A DNA stretch of 37,457 bases from Paludibacteraceae bacterium (GTDB lineage Bacteria > Bacteroidota > Bacteroidia > Bacteroidales > Paludibacteraceae), in NCBI GenBank assembly GCA_017471175.1, contig JAFUVS010000001.1, positions 1 through 37,457 of the forward strand. The letters run 5' to 3'. The notes below the pieces were generated by a model. That model worked only from the letters and a program-made list of their open reading frames with translations, was not told the DNA's origin and did no database searches. Position 1 is the first letter of the stretch, and each line of letters begins with the position of its first letter. The translations under genes and the position numbers were made by a program. Below are positions 7,624-15,672 of this stretch, in pieces.

Positions 7624-8610
7624 TTACGCTCTGAAACCTATAATTTGGCGTACCTCACTCAACGTCTTGGCAGCACTTTCCGAAGCTCTTTCCGCCCCTT
7701 GACGGGCCACCTTCAGTATGTACGCGTCATCGCTTTGGAAGGCAAGAATACGCTCACGGATAGGCGCGCAGAAAGCGTTAATATCAGCAGCCAACTGCTT
7801 CTTCATATCGCCGTAGCGGATGGTCATTTGGTTGTATTGGTCGTTGAAATAGTCGTAGGTATCCTTCGAGGAAACCAACTCCATCAGCGTAAACAGATTC
7901 TGAATGACTTCCGGCTTCTCTTGATTGAGTTGGGTAGGTCCCGAGTCGGTAACGGCTTTCATTACCTTCTTGCGGATAGTGGCTTCGTCATCGCACAGGT
8001 AAATGCAGTTGCCGTTGGACTTGCCCATCTTGCCCGTTCCGTCTAATCCGGGGACTTTGACAGCCGTCTTATAGAAATGGTACGACTCAGGCTCCTTGAA
8101 GAAATCGACATTGTAAATCCGGTTGAACCGCCGCGCGAAGAGACGCATCATCTCCATATTCTGCTCCTGATCCTTCCCCACCGGCACCTTATCGGCTTTG
8201 TGCGCCAACACATCAGCTGCCATCAGCGTCGGATAAGTCAGCAGACCGGCATTCACATTGTCAGGCTGCGTACGCGCTTTCTCCTTAAACGTTGTAACGC
8301 GTTCCAACTCACCAAGATAGGCGTTCATATTAAGATAGAGATACAATTCCAATACCGGCTTTACATCGCTTTGCACATAGATGGGTGCTTTCTCGGGGTC
8401 TATACCGCAAGCAAGATACTCGCAAAAAATAGTGCGGACCGACTGACGTATATTCTCCGGCGTAGGATGCGTCGTAAGCGAATGCCAATCGGCTATGAAG
8501 AACATACAGTCATACTCATTCTGCATCTGCAAAAAACTCTTCACCGCGCCGAAATAATTGCCCAAGTGCAGGTTGCCGGTCGGACGTATGCCGCTGATTA
8601 CTTTTTCCAT
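7624..8610 (-). CDS. trpS: Tryptophanyl-tRNA synthetase
   Basis: A 328-residue class I aminoacyl-tRNA synthetase that charges tRNA-Trp in the cytoplasm. The HIGH-type motif is T-G-N-L-H-L-G-N-Y at 11-19, and the KMSKS-type motif is K-M-G-K-S at 194-198, in the form usual for TrpRS. The N-terminus M-E-K-V-I-S-G-I-R-P-T-G is characteristic of the family, which fixes the start, and the length is normal. It follows the Lrp-type regulator gene by 45 nt in the same direction and precedes the small exported-protein gene by 47 nt. The single tRNA-Trp it serves is encoded at 28.2 kb in this window. Confidence 0.97.
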   Translation of the reverse strand: MEKVISGIRPTGNLHLGNYFGAVKSFLQMQNEYDCMFFIADWHSLTTHPTPENIRQSVRTIFCEYLACGIDPEKAPIYVQSDVKPVLELYLYLNMNAYLGELERVTTFKEKARTQPDNVNAGLLTYPTLMAADVLAHKADKVPVGKDQEQNMEMMRLFARRFNRIYNVDFFKEPESYHFYKTAVKVPGLDGTGKMGKSNGNCIYLCDDEATIRKKVMKAVTDSGPTQLNQEKPEVIQNLFTLMELVSSKDTYDYFNDQYNQMTIRYGDMKKQLAADINAFCAPIRERILAFQSDDAYILKVARQGAERASESAAKTLSEVRQIIGFRA

Positions 8611-8655
8611 AATGACAACAATATTCTATTCATTACTATCCCCTTACAGATAGAT

Positions 8656-9126
8656 TTATTCGATGGGAAGTGTGCGGTCGATATGTTGCTCAAGGGATGT
8701 GAGTGTTTCCGTCTTGCTCACGCCGGGAATCATCTGTATCTTCGAGTTGAGCAGTGCCATCAAATCGCGGTCATCACGGGCATACAACTTAATGAGCATT
8801 GAGAATGAACCCAACGTAAAATGACTCTCTACCACCTCGGGAATCTGCTCCAAAGCACGAACCACATCGTTATACATAGACCCCTTTTCCAGCGTGATAC
8901 CCACATATACACAAAGGTTGTAACCCAGCATCTTGGGATTAACTTGATAGCCGCTGCCGATAATGACACCCGTATCAAACAGTTTCTGTACACGCTGATG
9001 AATAGCGGCACGGCTTACTCCACATTGCTCCGCAACATCTTTGAAGGGGATACGGGCATTCAACGTGATAATCTTCAAAATCTTACGATCTAACGTATCA
9101 ATTCTTTCAATCGTATTTACTTCCAT
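8656..9126 (-). CDS. Lrp/AsnC family transcriptional regulator
   Basis: A 156-residue regulator. Residues about 8-60 form the AsnC-type winged helix-turn-helix (L-D-R-K-I-L-K-I-I, then F-K-D-V-A-E-Q-C-G-V-S-R-A-A-I-H-Q-R-V). Residues about 70-150 form the RAM/Lrp ligand-binding domain, where the Gly-rich turn T-L-G-S-F-S-M is visible. Proteins of this family assemble as dimers to octamers and respond to amino acids. The gene is divergent from the O-methyltransferase gene across a 169-bp region with promoter-like boxes on both strands, and trpS lies 45 nt downstream. Autoregulation and control of the divergent gene are plausible from layout only. The effector is unknown. Confidence 0.93.
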   Translation of the reverse strand: MEVNTIERIDTLDRKILKIITLNARIPFKDVAEQCGVSRAAIHQRVQKLFDTGVIIGSGYQVNPKMLGYNLCVYVGITLEKGSMYNDVVRALEQIPEVVESHFTLGSFSMLIKLYARDDRDLMALLNSKIQMIPGVSKTETLTSLEQHIDRTLPIE

Positions 9127-9175
9127 AGTTGTAAATTATTTTCAAATTGTTATTATTTTTTCTTAAAATCAGGCA

Positions 9176-9206
9176 CAAAGATACGGCTCTTTTTTAGAAA
9201 TTCAAT
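9176..9206 (-). promoter_or_regulatory. Probable promoter of the Lrp-type regulator gene
   Basis: Reading the minus strand, ATTG (9203-9206) is followed by 19 nt and TATCTTTG (9176-9183). The -7 box is a full match to TAnnTTTG, while the -33 box has one mismatch to TTTG. Transcription would start near 9169, about 43 nt before the ATG at 9126. Confidence 0.55.
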
Positions 9207-9223
9207 AATTCATCGTATTTTTG
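9192..9223 (+). promoter_or_regulatory. Possible promoter of the O-methyltransferase gene
   Basis: TATTTTTG at 9216-9223 matches TAnnTTTG, with TTTT (one mismatch) 20 nt upstream at 9192-9195. It overlaps the divergent promoter of the Lrp-type gene, so one bound regulator could affect both. The leader would be about 65 nt. Confidence 0.4.
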
Positions 9224-9295
9224 TGCGCATTTTGTTATTTTTTCTTATAAAAAGTAGAAAAATGTATTGCCAAAACCCTTAAAATAACTTCCTCT

Positions 9296-9952
9296 ATGCT
9301 TCGCACATCCGACCTCTTGTTAGCCGAGTATATTGAGCAACATTCGTCCGCCGAACCTGCTTATTTGCAGACCATAGCGCGCACCACCTATCAACACGCA
9401 GTCAATCCACACATGCTTTCCGGACACGTACAAGGACGACTGCTGGCAATGTTGAGCCGTATGATACGTCCGAAACACATCCTTGAGATAGGCACCTATA
9501 CCGGTTATTCGGCATTGTGCCTCGCCGAAGGATTAGCCGAAAAGGGGCATTTGATTACCATCGAGCGGAACGATGAAATAGAGGAACAGATTCGTCATAA
9601 CTTGTCACTCTCCGAATTGGGACAACATATCGACCTGCGGATAGGCGATGCCCTCCAAATCATTCCGTCATTGCCCATAGACCAACCGTTCGACCTCATT
9701 TTCATAGACGGCGACAAAAGAGAGTACCTATCTTATTGGAATGTAGTAAAAGACCTCCTGACAGCGGATGGATGGATTATCGCGGACAATACGCTTTGGG
9801 ACGGGCATATCATTGACCCCGCCTACGATCGCGATGCACAAACCAAAGGACTGCGGGCGTTCAACAATGAAGTAGCCGGAGATACAGAATGGAACAAAGT
9901 AATCATTCCCATTCGCGACGGGCTGACCCTGCTGACAAGAAAGACTACATAA
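9296..9952 (+). CDS. Class I SAM-dependent O-methyltransferase (YrrM/COMT-like)
   Basis: A 218-residue methyltransferase. SAM-binding motif I is I-L-E-I-G-T-Y-T-G-Y-S-A-L at about 60-73. The metal/substrate region carries D-L-I-F-I-D-G-D-K-R-E-Y at about 140-150, and D-N-T-L-W-D-G follows, as in the caffeoyl-CoA O-methyltransferase-like group (COG4122). Bacterial relatives include YrrM/TrmR, a tRNA wobble-uridine O-methyltransferase, but most are uncharacterised. The gene stands alone on the + strand, divergent from the Lrp-type regulator. Its last 8 nt overlap the 3' end of the opposing cinA-like gene. The substrate is not deducible. Confidence 0.88.
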   Translation: MLRTSDLLLAEYIEQHSSAEPAYLQTIARTTYQHAVNPHMLSGHVQGRLLAMLSRMIRPKHILEIGTYTGYSALCLAEGLAEKGHLITIERNDEIEEQIRHNLSLSELGQHIDLRIGDALQIIPSLPIDQPFDLIFIDGDKREYLSYWNVVKDLLTADGWIIADNTLWDGHIIDPAYDRDAQTKGLRAFNNEVAGDTEWNKVIIPIRDGLTLLTRKTT

Positions 9953-10718
9953 GATAAGCCTGCACCAAAGTCCGCAACTGCGCAAACTGTCTTTCCACTT
10001 CCTCGCTCGTACATTCGCCGTAACTGCTAAGTCGCAACCGAATCGTTCCGTCTTTCGGCAGATAAGCCAAATGCAACCCTTCGGGCAAAGCACTCTCCCA
10101 AGCCTCCAACTCAATAGCCAACGCTGATTCGGGAATACCCTTCACGGTAAGGGTACGATGATAGATATGCGTATTGATACCGCGTGCGTGAAGACGCTGC
10201 TGCAAGAAAGGCAGAACCTGCTCGTCCATTGCCACTTGCATCTCTTTCGGTACACCGGGCATACTTGCCACTATTTTCTCCCCCTGCTCCCATACCATAA
10301 TAGGTGCACTTCCGATGCGATTCTCCAAGATAATCGCCGACTCGGGCACGAGCCACTGCGTGGCTGTCAGACGGTTAAGTACATTCGGTCGATTAGCATA
10401 CAACTGCTCCACGTGCCGTTTCACCACTTCACTCTCCACTAATCTTGTCTGGAAGAAGTCGCACAAAACACGCTTGGTAATATCGTCCTTGGTAGGTCCT
10501 AATCCGCCCGTAAGCAACACAATATCCACCCTACTCAACGCATCCGACAGGACTTGACGTATATGCTCTGCCGAATCATGAACGGAGGTGATTTGATAGA
10601 CGGCTATATCGGCGTGATTGAGTTGCTCCGCCATCCAAGCCGAATTGGTGTCCACTACTTGACCTATCAACAGCTCGTCACCTATGGTGATAATCTCTGC
10701 TTGCACTGTTTTTTCCAT
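9945..10718 (-). CDS. CinA-like protein, N-terminal (COG1058) part only
   Basis: A 257-residue protein matching the N-terminal two-thirds of CinA. It begins with A-E-I-I-T-I-G-D-E-L-L-I-G near the start and has the MoaB-like nucleotide-binding signature T-G-G-L-G-P-T-K-D-D near residue 70. The linking domain follows up to the stop. Full CinA proteins are about 400-420 residues and end in a PncC nicotinamide-nucleotide amidase domain, which is absent here. The frame ends at TAG (9945-9947) against the opposing methyltransferase gene, so there is no downstream remnant. The start lies 37 nt inside the DUF3109 gene, implying coupled translation. COG1058 domains of this sort have been linked to ADP-ribose/CoA pyrophosphatase activity. 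The function here is uncertain. Confidence 0.85.
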   Translation of the reverse strand: MEKTVQAEIITIGDELLIGQVVDTNSAWMAEQLNHADIAVYQITSVHDSAEHIRQVLSDALSRVDIVLLTGGLGPTKDDITKRVLCDFFQTRLVESEVVKRHVEQLYANRPNVLNRLTATQWLVPESAIILENRIGSAPIMVWEQGEKIVASMPGVPKEMQVAMDEQVLPFLQQRLHARGINTHIYHRTLTVKGIPESALAIELEAWESALPEGLHLAYLPKDGTIRLRLSSYGECTSEEVERQFAQLRTLVQAYLM

Positions 10719-11284
10719 TCTGTTGCCGTTAATTCAAGTTCGTCATACCACTCCTGCCCGAACCGTTTGATAAGCGGTTCTTTTAGGAATTGATACAACG
10801 GTATATTCTTTTTCTTTCCCAATAAACGTGCCGGATAACATATATCCCAGCGATGATACTCCACGCCCACTCTCTCGCCGACTTTGGTTAATCGGATAGG
10901 ATAAAGCGCACAAGAAATAGGTTTACGCCAACTTGTTTTCCCCTGCTCATGCGCTTGCTCAAGCAGGCAATAACACCATCGGTGGCTATCGCGCTGCATA
11001 AAGATACACTCCGCTCCATCTACGATAGAGAGTACCTGTTCGCCGGACGGGTCAAGATAACTCAGTCCCTGCTCTGACAGAACTTTTCGCGCCTTACGAG
11101 CCATTAGAGGTTCCACTACGGGCAGCACCTTTCTAATCTCCTCCAACTCATCATCGCTCACAGGCGCACCGGCATCACCCTCTACGCAACACTTGCCGCA
11201 ACATGCGGCAAGGTCACACGAAAATTCTTTTTCTAGAACATCCAAACTGACTAATGTGTCTTGGATAATAAACATATCAATCAC
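10682..11284 (-). CDS. DUF3109 family cysteine-rich protein
   Basis: A 200-residue protein recognised from its start (D-T-L-V-S-L-D-V-L-E-K-E-F-S-C-D-L) and the cysteine cluster C-C-G-K-C-C-V-E-G-D-A-G-A-P around residues 28-41. Further Cys residues occur at C-I-F-M, C-Y-C and C-A-L-Y. This pattern is that of DUF3109, a Bacteroidota family related to the YkgJ-type putative Fe-S/zinc-binding proteins. The biochemical role is unknown. It begins 18 nt after the tyrosine-kinase gene and overlaps the cinA-like gene by 37 nt. An alternative start is the ATG at 11275. Confidence 0.88.
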   Translation of the reverse strand: MIDMFIIQDTLVSLDVLEKEFSCDLAACCGKCCVEGDAGAPVSDDELEEIRKVLPVVEPLMARKARKVLSEQGLSYLDPSGEQVLSIVDGAECIFMQRDSHRWCYCLLEQAHEQGKTSWRKPISCALYPIRLTKVGERVGVEYHRWDICYPARLLGKKKNIPLYQFLKEPLIKRFGQEWYDELELTATEWKKQCKQRLSP

Positions 11285-11302
11285 TTTGTCTATACTGACG
11301 AC

Positions 11303-13975
11303 CTATGTATCGTCATCGTCCATATAGTAGTGAACCTCTTCCTTATCTTTCTTACGGAAGATGCGGTTGTAGTACTGACCGTACTTATACCTCCAGCTGT
11401 TCTTACGTCTGCCATAACCATAGCCGTAACCATAGCCATAACCGTAGCCCGAACCGTTACCATAACCGTAACCGTAAGACGAACCGTAGCCATAACCGTA
11501 ACCATAACCGTATCCGTAACCATAACCACGATGGAAACCTTCCGTCGGCACGTCAGAGAGAACCAGATTGATCTTGCTGCGGTGGTCAATAGCTAACTGC
11601 TTAAGCGTCTGCTTGCAGAACGACTTACTCGTTTGCAGACAACGGATGACGAAGAGCGTCGTATCTGTCTGCTCTATCACCGAATAAGCATCCGGCACCT
11701 GACCGATAGGCGAAGTATCTATTATAATGAAGTCGTACGTCTGCTTGAGTTTGTCCAACATATACGTCAGCCTGTCGGAGTGAATCAACTCACCCGGGTT
11801 AGGAGGTGTAGTACCCGCCGGAATAATGTCAAAATCAAACGGCGCATGATGCAGGATCACATCCTCCATCTCACAATCGCCATTCAGGTAATTGGACATA
11901 CCCGTTGTATAATCAATCAAACCTAACTTGGTGTGGATATTCGGTTTACGAATATCAAGGTCTATCAAGATAGTTTTCTTGCCGGTCATCGCATACAAGG
12001 CTGCGAAATTGGTACACAAGAACGTCTTACCATCACCGGACTCGGTAGAAGTGATACAGATGGAGATTCCCGTCTTCTTGGCAGTAATGAACTCTACGCG
12101 CGTTCTTATAGCGCGTAGCATTTCCGCATACGACGAGCGAGGAGATGTCTTGACCAATGTCGGATTCTGCGTTTTGGCATGACGCACAGACCCGATCAGA
12201 CGGAAATTACTCAAACTTTCCGCCTCACTTGGCGTACGAACTTTATCATTCGTCAACTCCGTAAGAATGATTAAGCCTAACGGAATCAGCAGACCGATGA
12301 CAAGACAAGTCGTAGTGGTTTTCTTCTTGCTGTTCGCATTGACGATAAACATCGGGCGCGCCCTATCCATAATCTCGTTGTCGGGCGTATTACTTGCCTT
12401 CTGAATTTCCGCCTCTGCACGTTTCTGAAGGAAGAATGTATAGTAATTGTCGTCCACCCGATAATTACGCTCTATACTGATCATCTCCAACTCCTTCTCC
12501 GGCAGTTTCTTCATATCCACTTCCACCTCCTCGTACCGCTTTTGCAGGTCCGACTTTTCAATCTCAAGGGTGGCGCGCATAGACTTAACCACCTCTTCAA
12601 TCGTTATCTTAACATTGTTGATGTCGTTGGTCAGTTTGGCGTAATAGACGTTCTTCTCGCTCAATTCGCCACGTTGCAGTTGCAAGGCATTCAATTGAGC
12701 CACCAACGTACTGAGCGTACCTTCCGTCAAACCGAGCGAAGAAGGCGAGGCTATCGTCCCTTCCTCAATGGACTCTTGCAGGTAATTGGTCAGGTAGTTG
12801 AGATACGTTTCCTTAAGACGTAACCCCATCTGCTGCTCATCGTAAGTATTGATTTTACCTACTAAACGTGAAGCATGCGAACTGACATCCACAAAATTAT
12901 TGGCATTACGGAATTGTGTCAAAGCATCTTCGCTCCGCTCCAACGAACCTTGCAGGGCATCCAACTGCTCGTTGATAAAAGCAATGGACTTATTGGCAAC
13001 CTCGTTCTTTTTCTCCAAATTTTGAGCCAAATAGACTTCTGCCAACTTATTGATAAAATCGCAGTCGCGCTGCGGTGTCTGACTTCGGAGCGTGAGCCGC
13101 AGCACCGAACTGCCGTCCATCACGAAATCGTGACGCATACGGCTTTGGAACTCGTTAATCAGACCATCTCTTGTACGGAATCGAAAATAGATTTGCCCGG
13201 ACTGGCTGATATGCTCGCTGGGCCAAAAAGTGGCAGAGAAATAGGGCGATTCAACCCGTTCACCATAGTGAACATCGGCTTCATACGGACGCTTCTCATC
13301 CGTGGAGTGGATATGCATCACACCATCTCCCTTGAATGTAACTTGAAAGAGCAAACCCTTCACTGACTCCTGGATATATTCAGGCTCAATGATAACCGGC
13401 GTATTGCGATAGAGATTGCGCGTCTTGAAACGTCCTTGCGTATAGTAGTCCACCTGCAAGAAAGGTATGGAATCCACCACGCGCGCTAACAGGTCATACG
13501 AACCGAGCATAACCAACTGGTTGTTGATATTGTTATATACAGGTTCCAGACCGAAGCCTTGAAATAACCCCCTTTGACTCGCCAACTGACTGCCCGACTC
13601 CTTAATCAAAATCGTACCGCTCGACTCAAACTCTTCAATCCACTTGCGGTTCAGCAAAGCAGCCACACCGTATGCCAAAGCCGCTGCTATAACGAACAGA
13701 TACCAATAATGGACTACCCGAACAAGCCATTCTACAAGATTGAAACTACTTTTCGGTTCATCATCTTCCGGCGCCCCGCCCGGTGCTCCGGGCACATTCA
13801 TATAGGGGTTCTGGTACGGATTGGCATACGGATTCACGTATGGGTTCGCATACGGATTAGCATACGGATTGGTCGGGTCGTACGGATTCTTATGCAACTC
13901 GGCATAAGGATCAATAAGCGGATTTTGACCGGGATCCTTATACGGATCAGTATAGTATGGATTATCTTTAGCCAT
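11303..13975 (-). CDS. Polysaccharide co-polymerase / tyrosine autokinase (Wzc-like) with Tyr-rich ends
   Basis: An 890-residue Wzc-type protein that controls export and chain length of a surface polysaccharide. The order is as follows. Residues 5-58 are a cytoplasmic NPY-rich tail (eight N-P-Y, tetrad spacing at 36-58). Residues about 90-108 are membrane segment 1. A periplasmic Wzz domain with coiled-coil stretches follows, then membrane segment 2 at about 556-578. The BY-kinase has Walker A with Lys650, Walker A' with Asp672 and Asp674 (L-I-D-L-D-I-R-K-P) and Walker B with Asp753. The C-terminus is a (Gly-Tyr)n tail at 817-855 plus further Tyr to residue 884, 22 Tyr in all, the expected autophosphorylation cluster. 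Two Wza-like genes lie directly upstream (21 nt). The N-terminal NPY tail is unusual for the family. Confidence 0.93.
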   Translation of the reverse strand: MAKDNPYYTDPYKDPGQNPLIDPYAELHKNPYDPTNPYANPYANPYVNPYANPYQNPYMNVPGAPGGAPEDDEPKSSFNLVEWLVRVVHYWYLFVIAAALAYGVAALLNRKWIEEFESSGTILIKESGSQLASQRGLFQGFGLEPVYNNINNQLVMLGSYDLLARVVDSIPFLQVDYYTQGRFKTRNLYRNTPVIIEPEYIQESVKGLLFQVTFKGDGVMHIHSTDEKRPYEADVHYGERVESPYFSATFWPSEHISQSGQIYFRFRTRDGLINEFQSRMRHDFVMDGSSVLRLTLRSQTPQRDCDFINKLAEVYLAQNLEKKNEVANKSIAFINEQLDALQGSLERSEDALTQFRNANNFVDVSSHASRLVGKINTYDEQQMGLRLKETYLNYLTNYLQESIEEGTIASPSSLGLTEGTLSTLVAQLNALQLQRGELSEKNVYYAKLTNDINNVKITIEEVVKSMRATLEIEKSDLQKRYEEVEVDMKKLPEKELEMISIERNYRVDDNYYTFFLQKRAEAEIQKASNTPDNEIMDRARPMFIVNANSKKKTTTTCLVIGLLIPLGLIILTELTNDKVRTPSEAESLSNFRLIGSVRHAKTQNPTLVKTSPRSSYAEMLRAIRTRVEFITAKKTGISICITSTESGDGKTFLCTNFAALYAMTGKKTILIDLDIRKPNIHTKLGLIDYTTGMSNYLNGDCEMEDVILHHAPFDFDIIPAGTTPPNPGELIHSDRLTYMLDKLKQTYDFIIIDTSPIGQVPDAYSVIEQTDTTLFVIRCLQTSKSFCKQTLKQLAIDHRSKINLVLSDVPTEGFHRGYGYGYGYGYGYGYGSSYGYGYGNGSGYGYGYGYGYGYGRRKNSWRYKYGQYYNRIFRKKDKEEVHYYMDDDDT
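11411..11527 (-). repeat. Hexanucleotide (Gly-Tyr codon) repeat in the kinase gene
   Basis: The region coding for residues 817-855 is a run of GGY-TAY hexamers (seen on the + strand as CATAACCGTAACC-type units), interrupted at Ser-Ser and Asn-Gly-Ser-Gly. Slippage in units of 6 nt would change the number of phosphorylatable tyrosines without breaking the frame. Confidence 0.8.
13802..13870 (-). repeat. 12-bp coding repeat for (Asn-Pro-Tyr-x)n
   Basis: Residues 36-58 of the kinase are six N-P-Y units, five of them in a strict 4-residue period with Ala, Val, Gln or Met as the fourth residue. At DNA level the + strand shows repeated CATACGGATTNG-type blocks of 12 bp. Length changes in multiples of 12 bp would stay in frame. 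Confidence 0.8.
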
Positions 13976-13996
13976 ATCGCAGTATATTAGCTAATT

Positions 13997-14767
13997 TTAT
14001 TTCATCGGAATATAATTAAGCACAGACACTAACAGGGCTACAGAACTGGTAATAAGTCCTATGAAGCCCGTATAACTTTCTTGCTTAAAGAAAGCCCCCG
14101 GCTCACGACTGACATAAATCAAGTCATTGGGATAGATATAATAGTACTTGGAATCTATCAGCGTATTGGTACGTATATCAAACTCCAAAACTTCCGGCTG
14201 TGCATTGCCGTGCGGACGGATGATTCGGATATGTTGCCTATCGCCCGAATTAAGTACACGCCCGGACATTGCCAAAGCTTGGTAAATAGTCATCCGCTCC
14301 TTGTAGATGTATCTTACACCCGTACCGACTTCACCCAAGACGGTAAAATACTTATTGTACAACGCCAACTTAATCTCCGCATCGGGTATCAATTCGCGCA
14401 TATACCGCTTGATTGTGTCCTGAGCTTCCAATTCGGTCAAACCCTCCAATCGAATCGGATCAAGAAAAGGAAGATTGACCGTTCCGTCCGAATAAATTCG
14501 ATACGGATAGGCATTACCATACCCCGCACCTGTACTGCTACTCAAATTCTGCGCAAGCGTTTTGCCTAACGTCTCGTCAAGCGTTATGATTCGATAGATT
14601 ATTTCATCGTTCACCTGCATCCGATACGGTTGATAGCCCACGCTATCGTAATGCGGCAAGTCATCGCGGTCTTGCAATAATCCTACCTGCCGATGCCCGT
14701 AACATCCCGTAAACAATACAGTCAAGAGAGCAAGAAGACAAAATGCACTATACTTTTTCATTTTCAT
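13997..14767 (-). CDS. Polysaccharide export lipoprotein, Wza-like (second copy)
   Basis: A 256-residue outer-membrane lipoprotein of the polysaccharide export (OPX/Wza) family. The signal peptide ends in a lipobox, L-F-T-G-C, with Cys22. The Poly_export domain begins near Y-R-M-Q-V-N-D-E-I, and SLBB-like segments include L-G-E-V-G-T-G and P-N-D-L-I-Y-V-S-R-E-P-G-A. A C-terminal hydrophobic segment (S-S-V-A-L-L-V-S-V-L) would span the outer membrane. It is shorter than E. coli Wza (379), as is common in Bacteroidota. The start at 14767 overlaps the upstream gene's stop in an ATGA arrangement (14764-14767), which supports this start and coupled translation. The kinase gene follows after 21 nt. 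Confidence 0.9.
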   Translation of the reverse strand: MKMKKYSAFCLLALLTVLFTGCYGHRQVGLLQDRDDLPHYDSVGYQPYRMQVNDEIIYRIITLDETLGKTLAQNLSSSTGAGYGNAYPYRIYSDGTVNLPFLDPIRLEGLTELEAQDTIKRYMRELIPDAEIKLALYNKYFTVLGEVGTGVRYIYKERMTIYQALAMSGRVLNSGDRQHIRIIRPHGNAQPEVLEFDIRTNTLIDSKYYYIYPNDLIYVSREPGAFFKQESYTGFIGLITSSVALLVSVLNYIPMK

Positions 14768-15672
14768 TTGGCTGCATTGATTATACGTTGAACAATACCA
14801 TACACAAATCCGCCAAACGAAATGGTCGTTGCCGTAACAGCTATAGCAGCTGTCAGCCTGTTGATACCAAAAGCCTTACCTTTCAACTGCTGCACATAAA
14901 TCACATCATTGGGCTCAACATAATAGTATTCGGAGTTGATAATGTCTTTGGAGCGTATGTCAAATTCGATGACCTTGGTAACACCTTCTTTTTCACGCAC
15001 AATCTTCACTTTCGAGCGATCCGACCACTCACCCAAGTCACCGGCTTGCGCTATGGCTTCGTAGATAGTCATCTTCTCACGTCGTATAGAATAGTTGCCC
15101 GAACCTCGCTCGCTTATTACGCTATACATACGCTGAATCACATTCACGTCCACCGACACCATCTTGTAGTCGCCATAGTCCTTGATGTACGTTGCTAACT
15201 CATCTTCTAAACGATACTTAATCTGACGAGTGTTCATTCCGCGTACATACAATTTGCCTATCAGCGGAAAATCAATCGTGCCGTCTTCCAGCACGAGATA
15301 AGTATATAACTCATTGGCATAGCCTTGATTGAGATTGCCTGTGAATGCTTGGTTGTTCACGGCAAAATTATCCCCTCTCCCCGCGCCATATCCCATCGCA
15401 GCGGAGAATAACCGCTGCACTTGCTGATCCACAGAGTGAACACGGATATGAAGCCGATCCCCCGTACTCAACTCATAGTCGGCATAAGGAATCGTATCAG
15501 TATAGGAAGGTATGCGGTTGTCCTTGGTCGGTTCTTGCATCAAATTGATCTTCTTGCTGGTTACACAAGAAGACAACATACAAGCCACTACCACGGCTAT
15601 CGTCAACAGCCACCGCGAAAAAGATATGGATTGCAGTCTTTGCATTGTGCCGAAAAGTTTATCTTTTTTCAT
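14764..15672 (-). CDS. Polysaccharide export lipoprotein, Wza-like (first copy)
   Basis: A 302-residue lipoprotein of the same OPX family, with lipobox M-L-S-S-C and Cys36 as the lipid-anchored residue. The export domain starts at Y-E-L-S-T-G-D-R-L-H-I-R-V, and a P-N-D-V-I-Y-V-Q-Q segment and a C-terminal membrane stretch close the protein. From the ATG at 15672 it overlaps the sugar dehydrogenase gene by 14 nt. The ATG at 15645 gives a more usual lipoprotein n-region and no overlap, and is an equally good start. The two tandem OPX genes share the P-N-D-x-I-Y-V motif but differ in length and sequence. They could form a mixed export channel or serve two polymers. Confidence 0.88.
   Translation of the reverse strand: MKKDKLFGTMQRLQSISFSRWLLTIAVVVACMLSSCVTSKKINLMQEPTKDNRIPSYTDTIPYADYELSTGDRLHIRVHSVDQQVQRLFSAAMGYGAGRGDNFAVNNQAFTGNLNQGYANELYTYLVLEDGTIDFPLIGKLYVRGMNTRQIKYRLEDELATYIKDYGDYKMVSVDVNVIQRMYSVISERGSGNYSIRREKMTIYEAIAQAGDLGEWSDRSKVKIVREKEGVTKVIEFDIRSKDIINSEYYYVEPNDVIYVQQLKGKAFGINRLTAAIAVTATTISFGGFVYGIVQRIINAAK

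Noticed and set aside
10682-10718. DUF3109-cinA overlap considered as a frameshift
   Set aside because: Both proteins have complete, family-like ends and starts; overlap by 37 nt is consistent with coupled genes, not a broken fusion.
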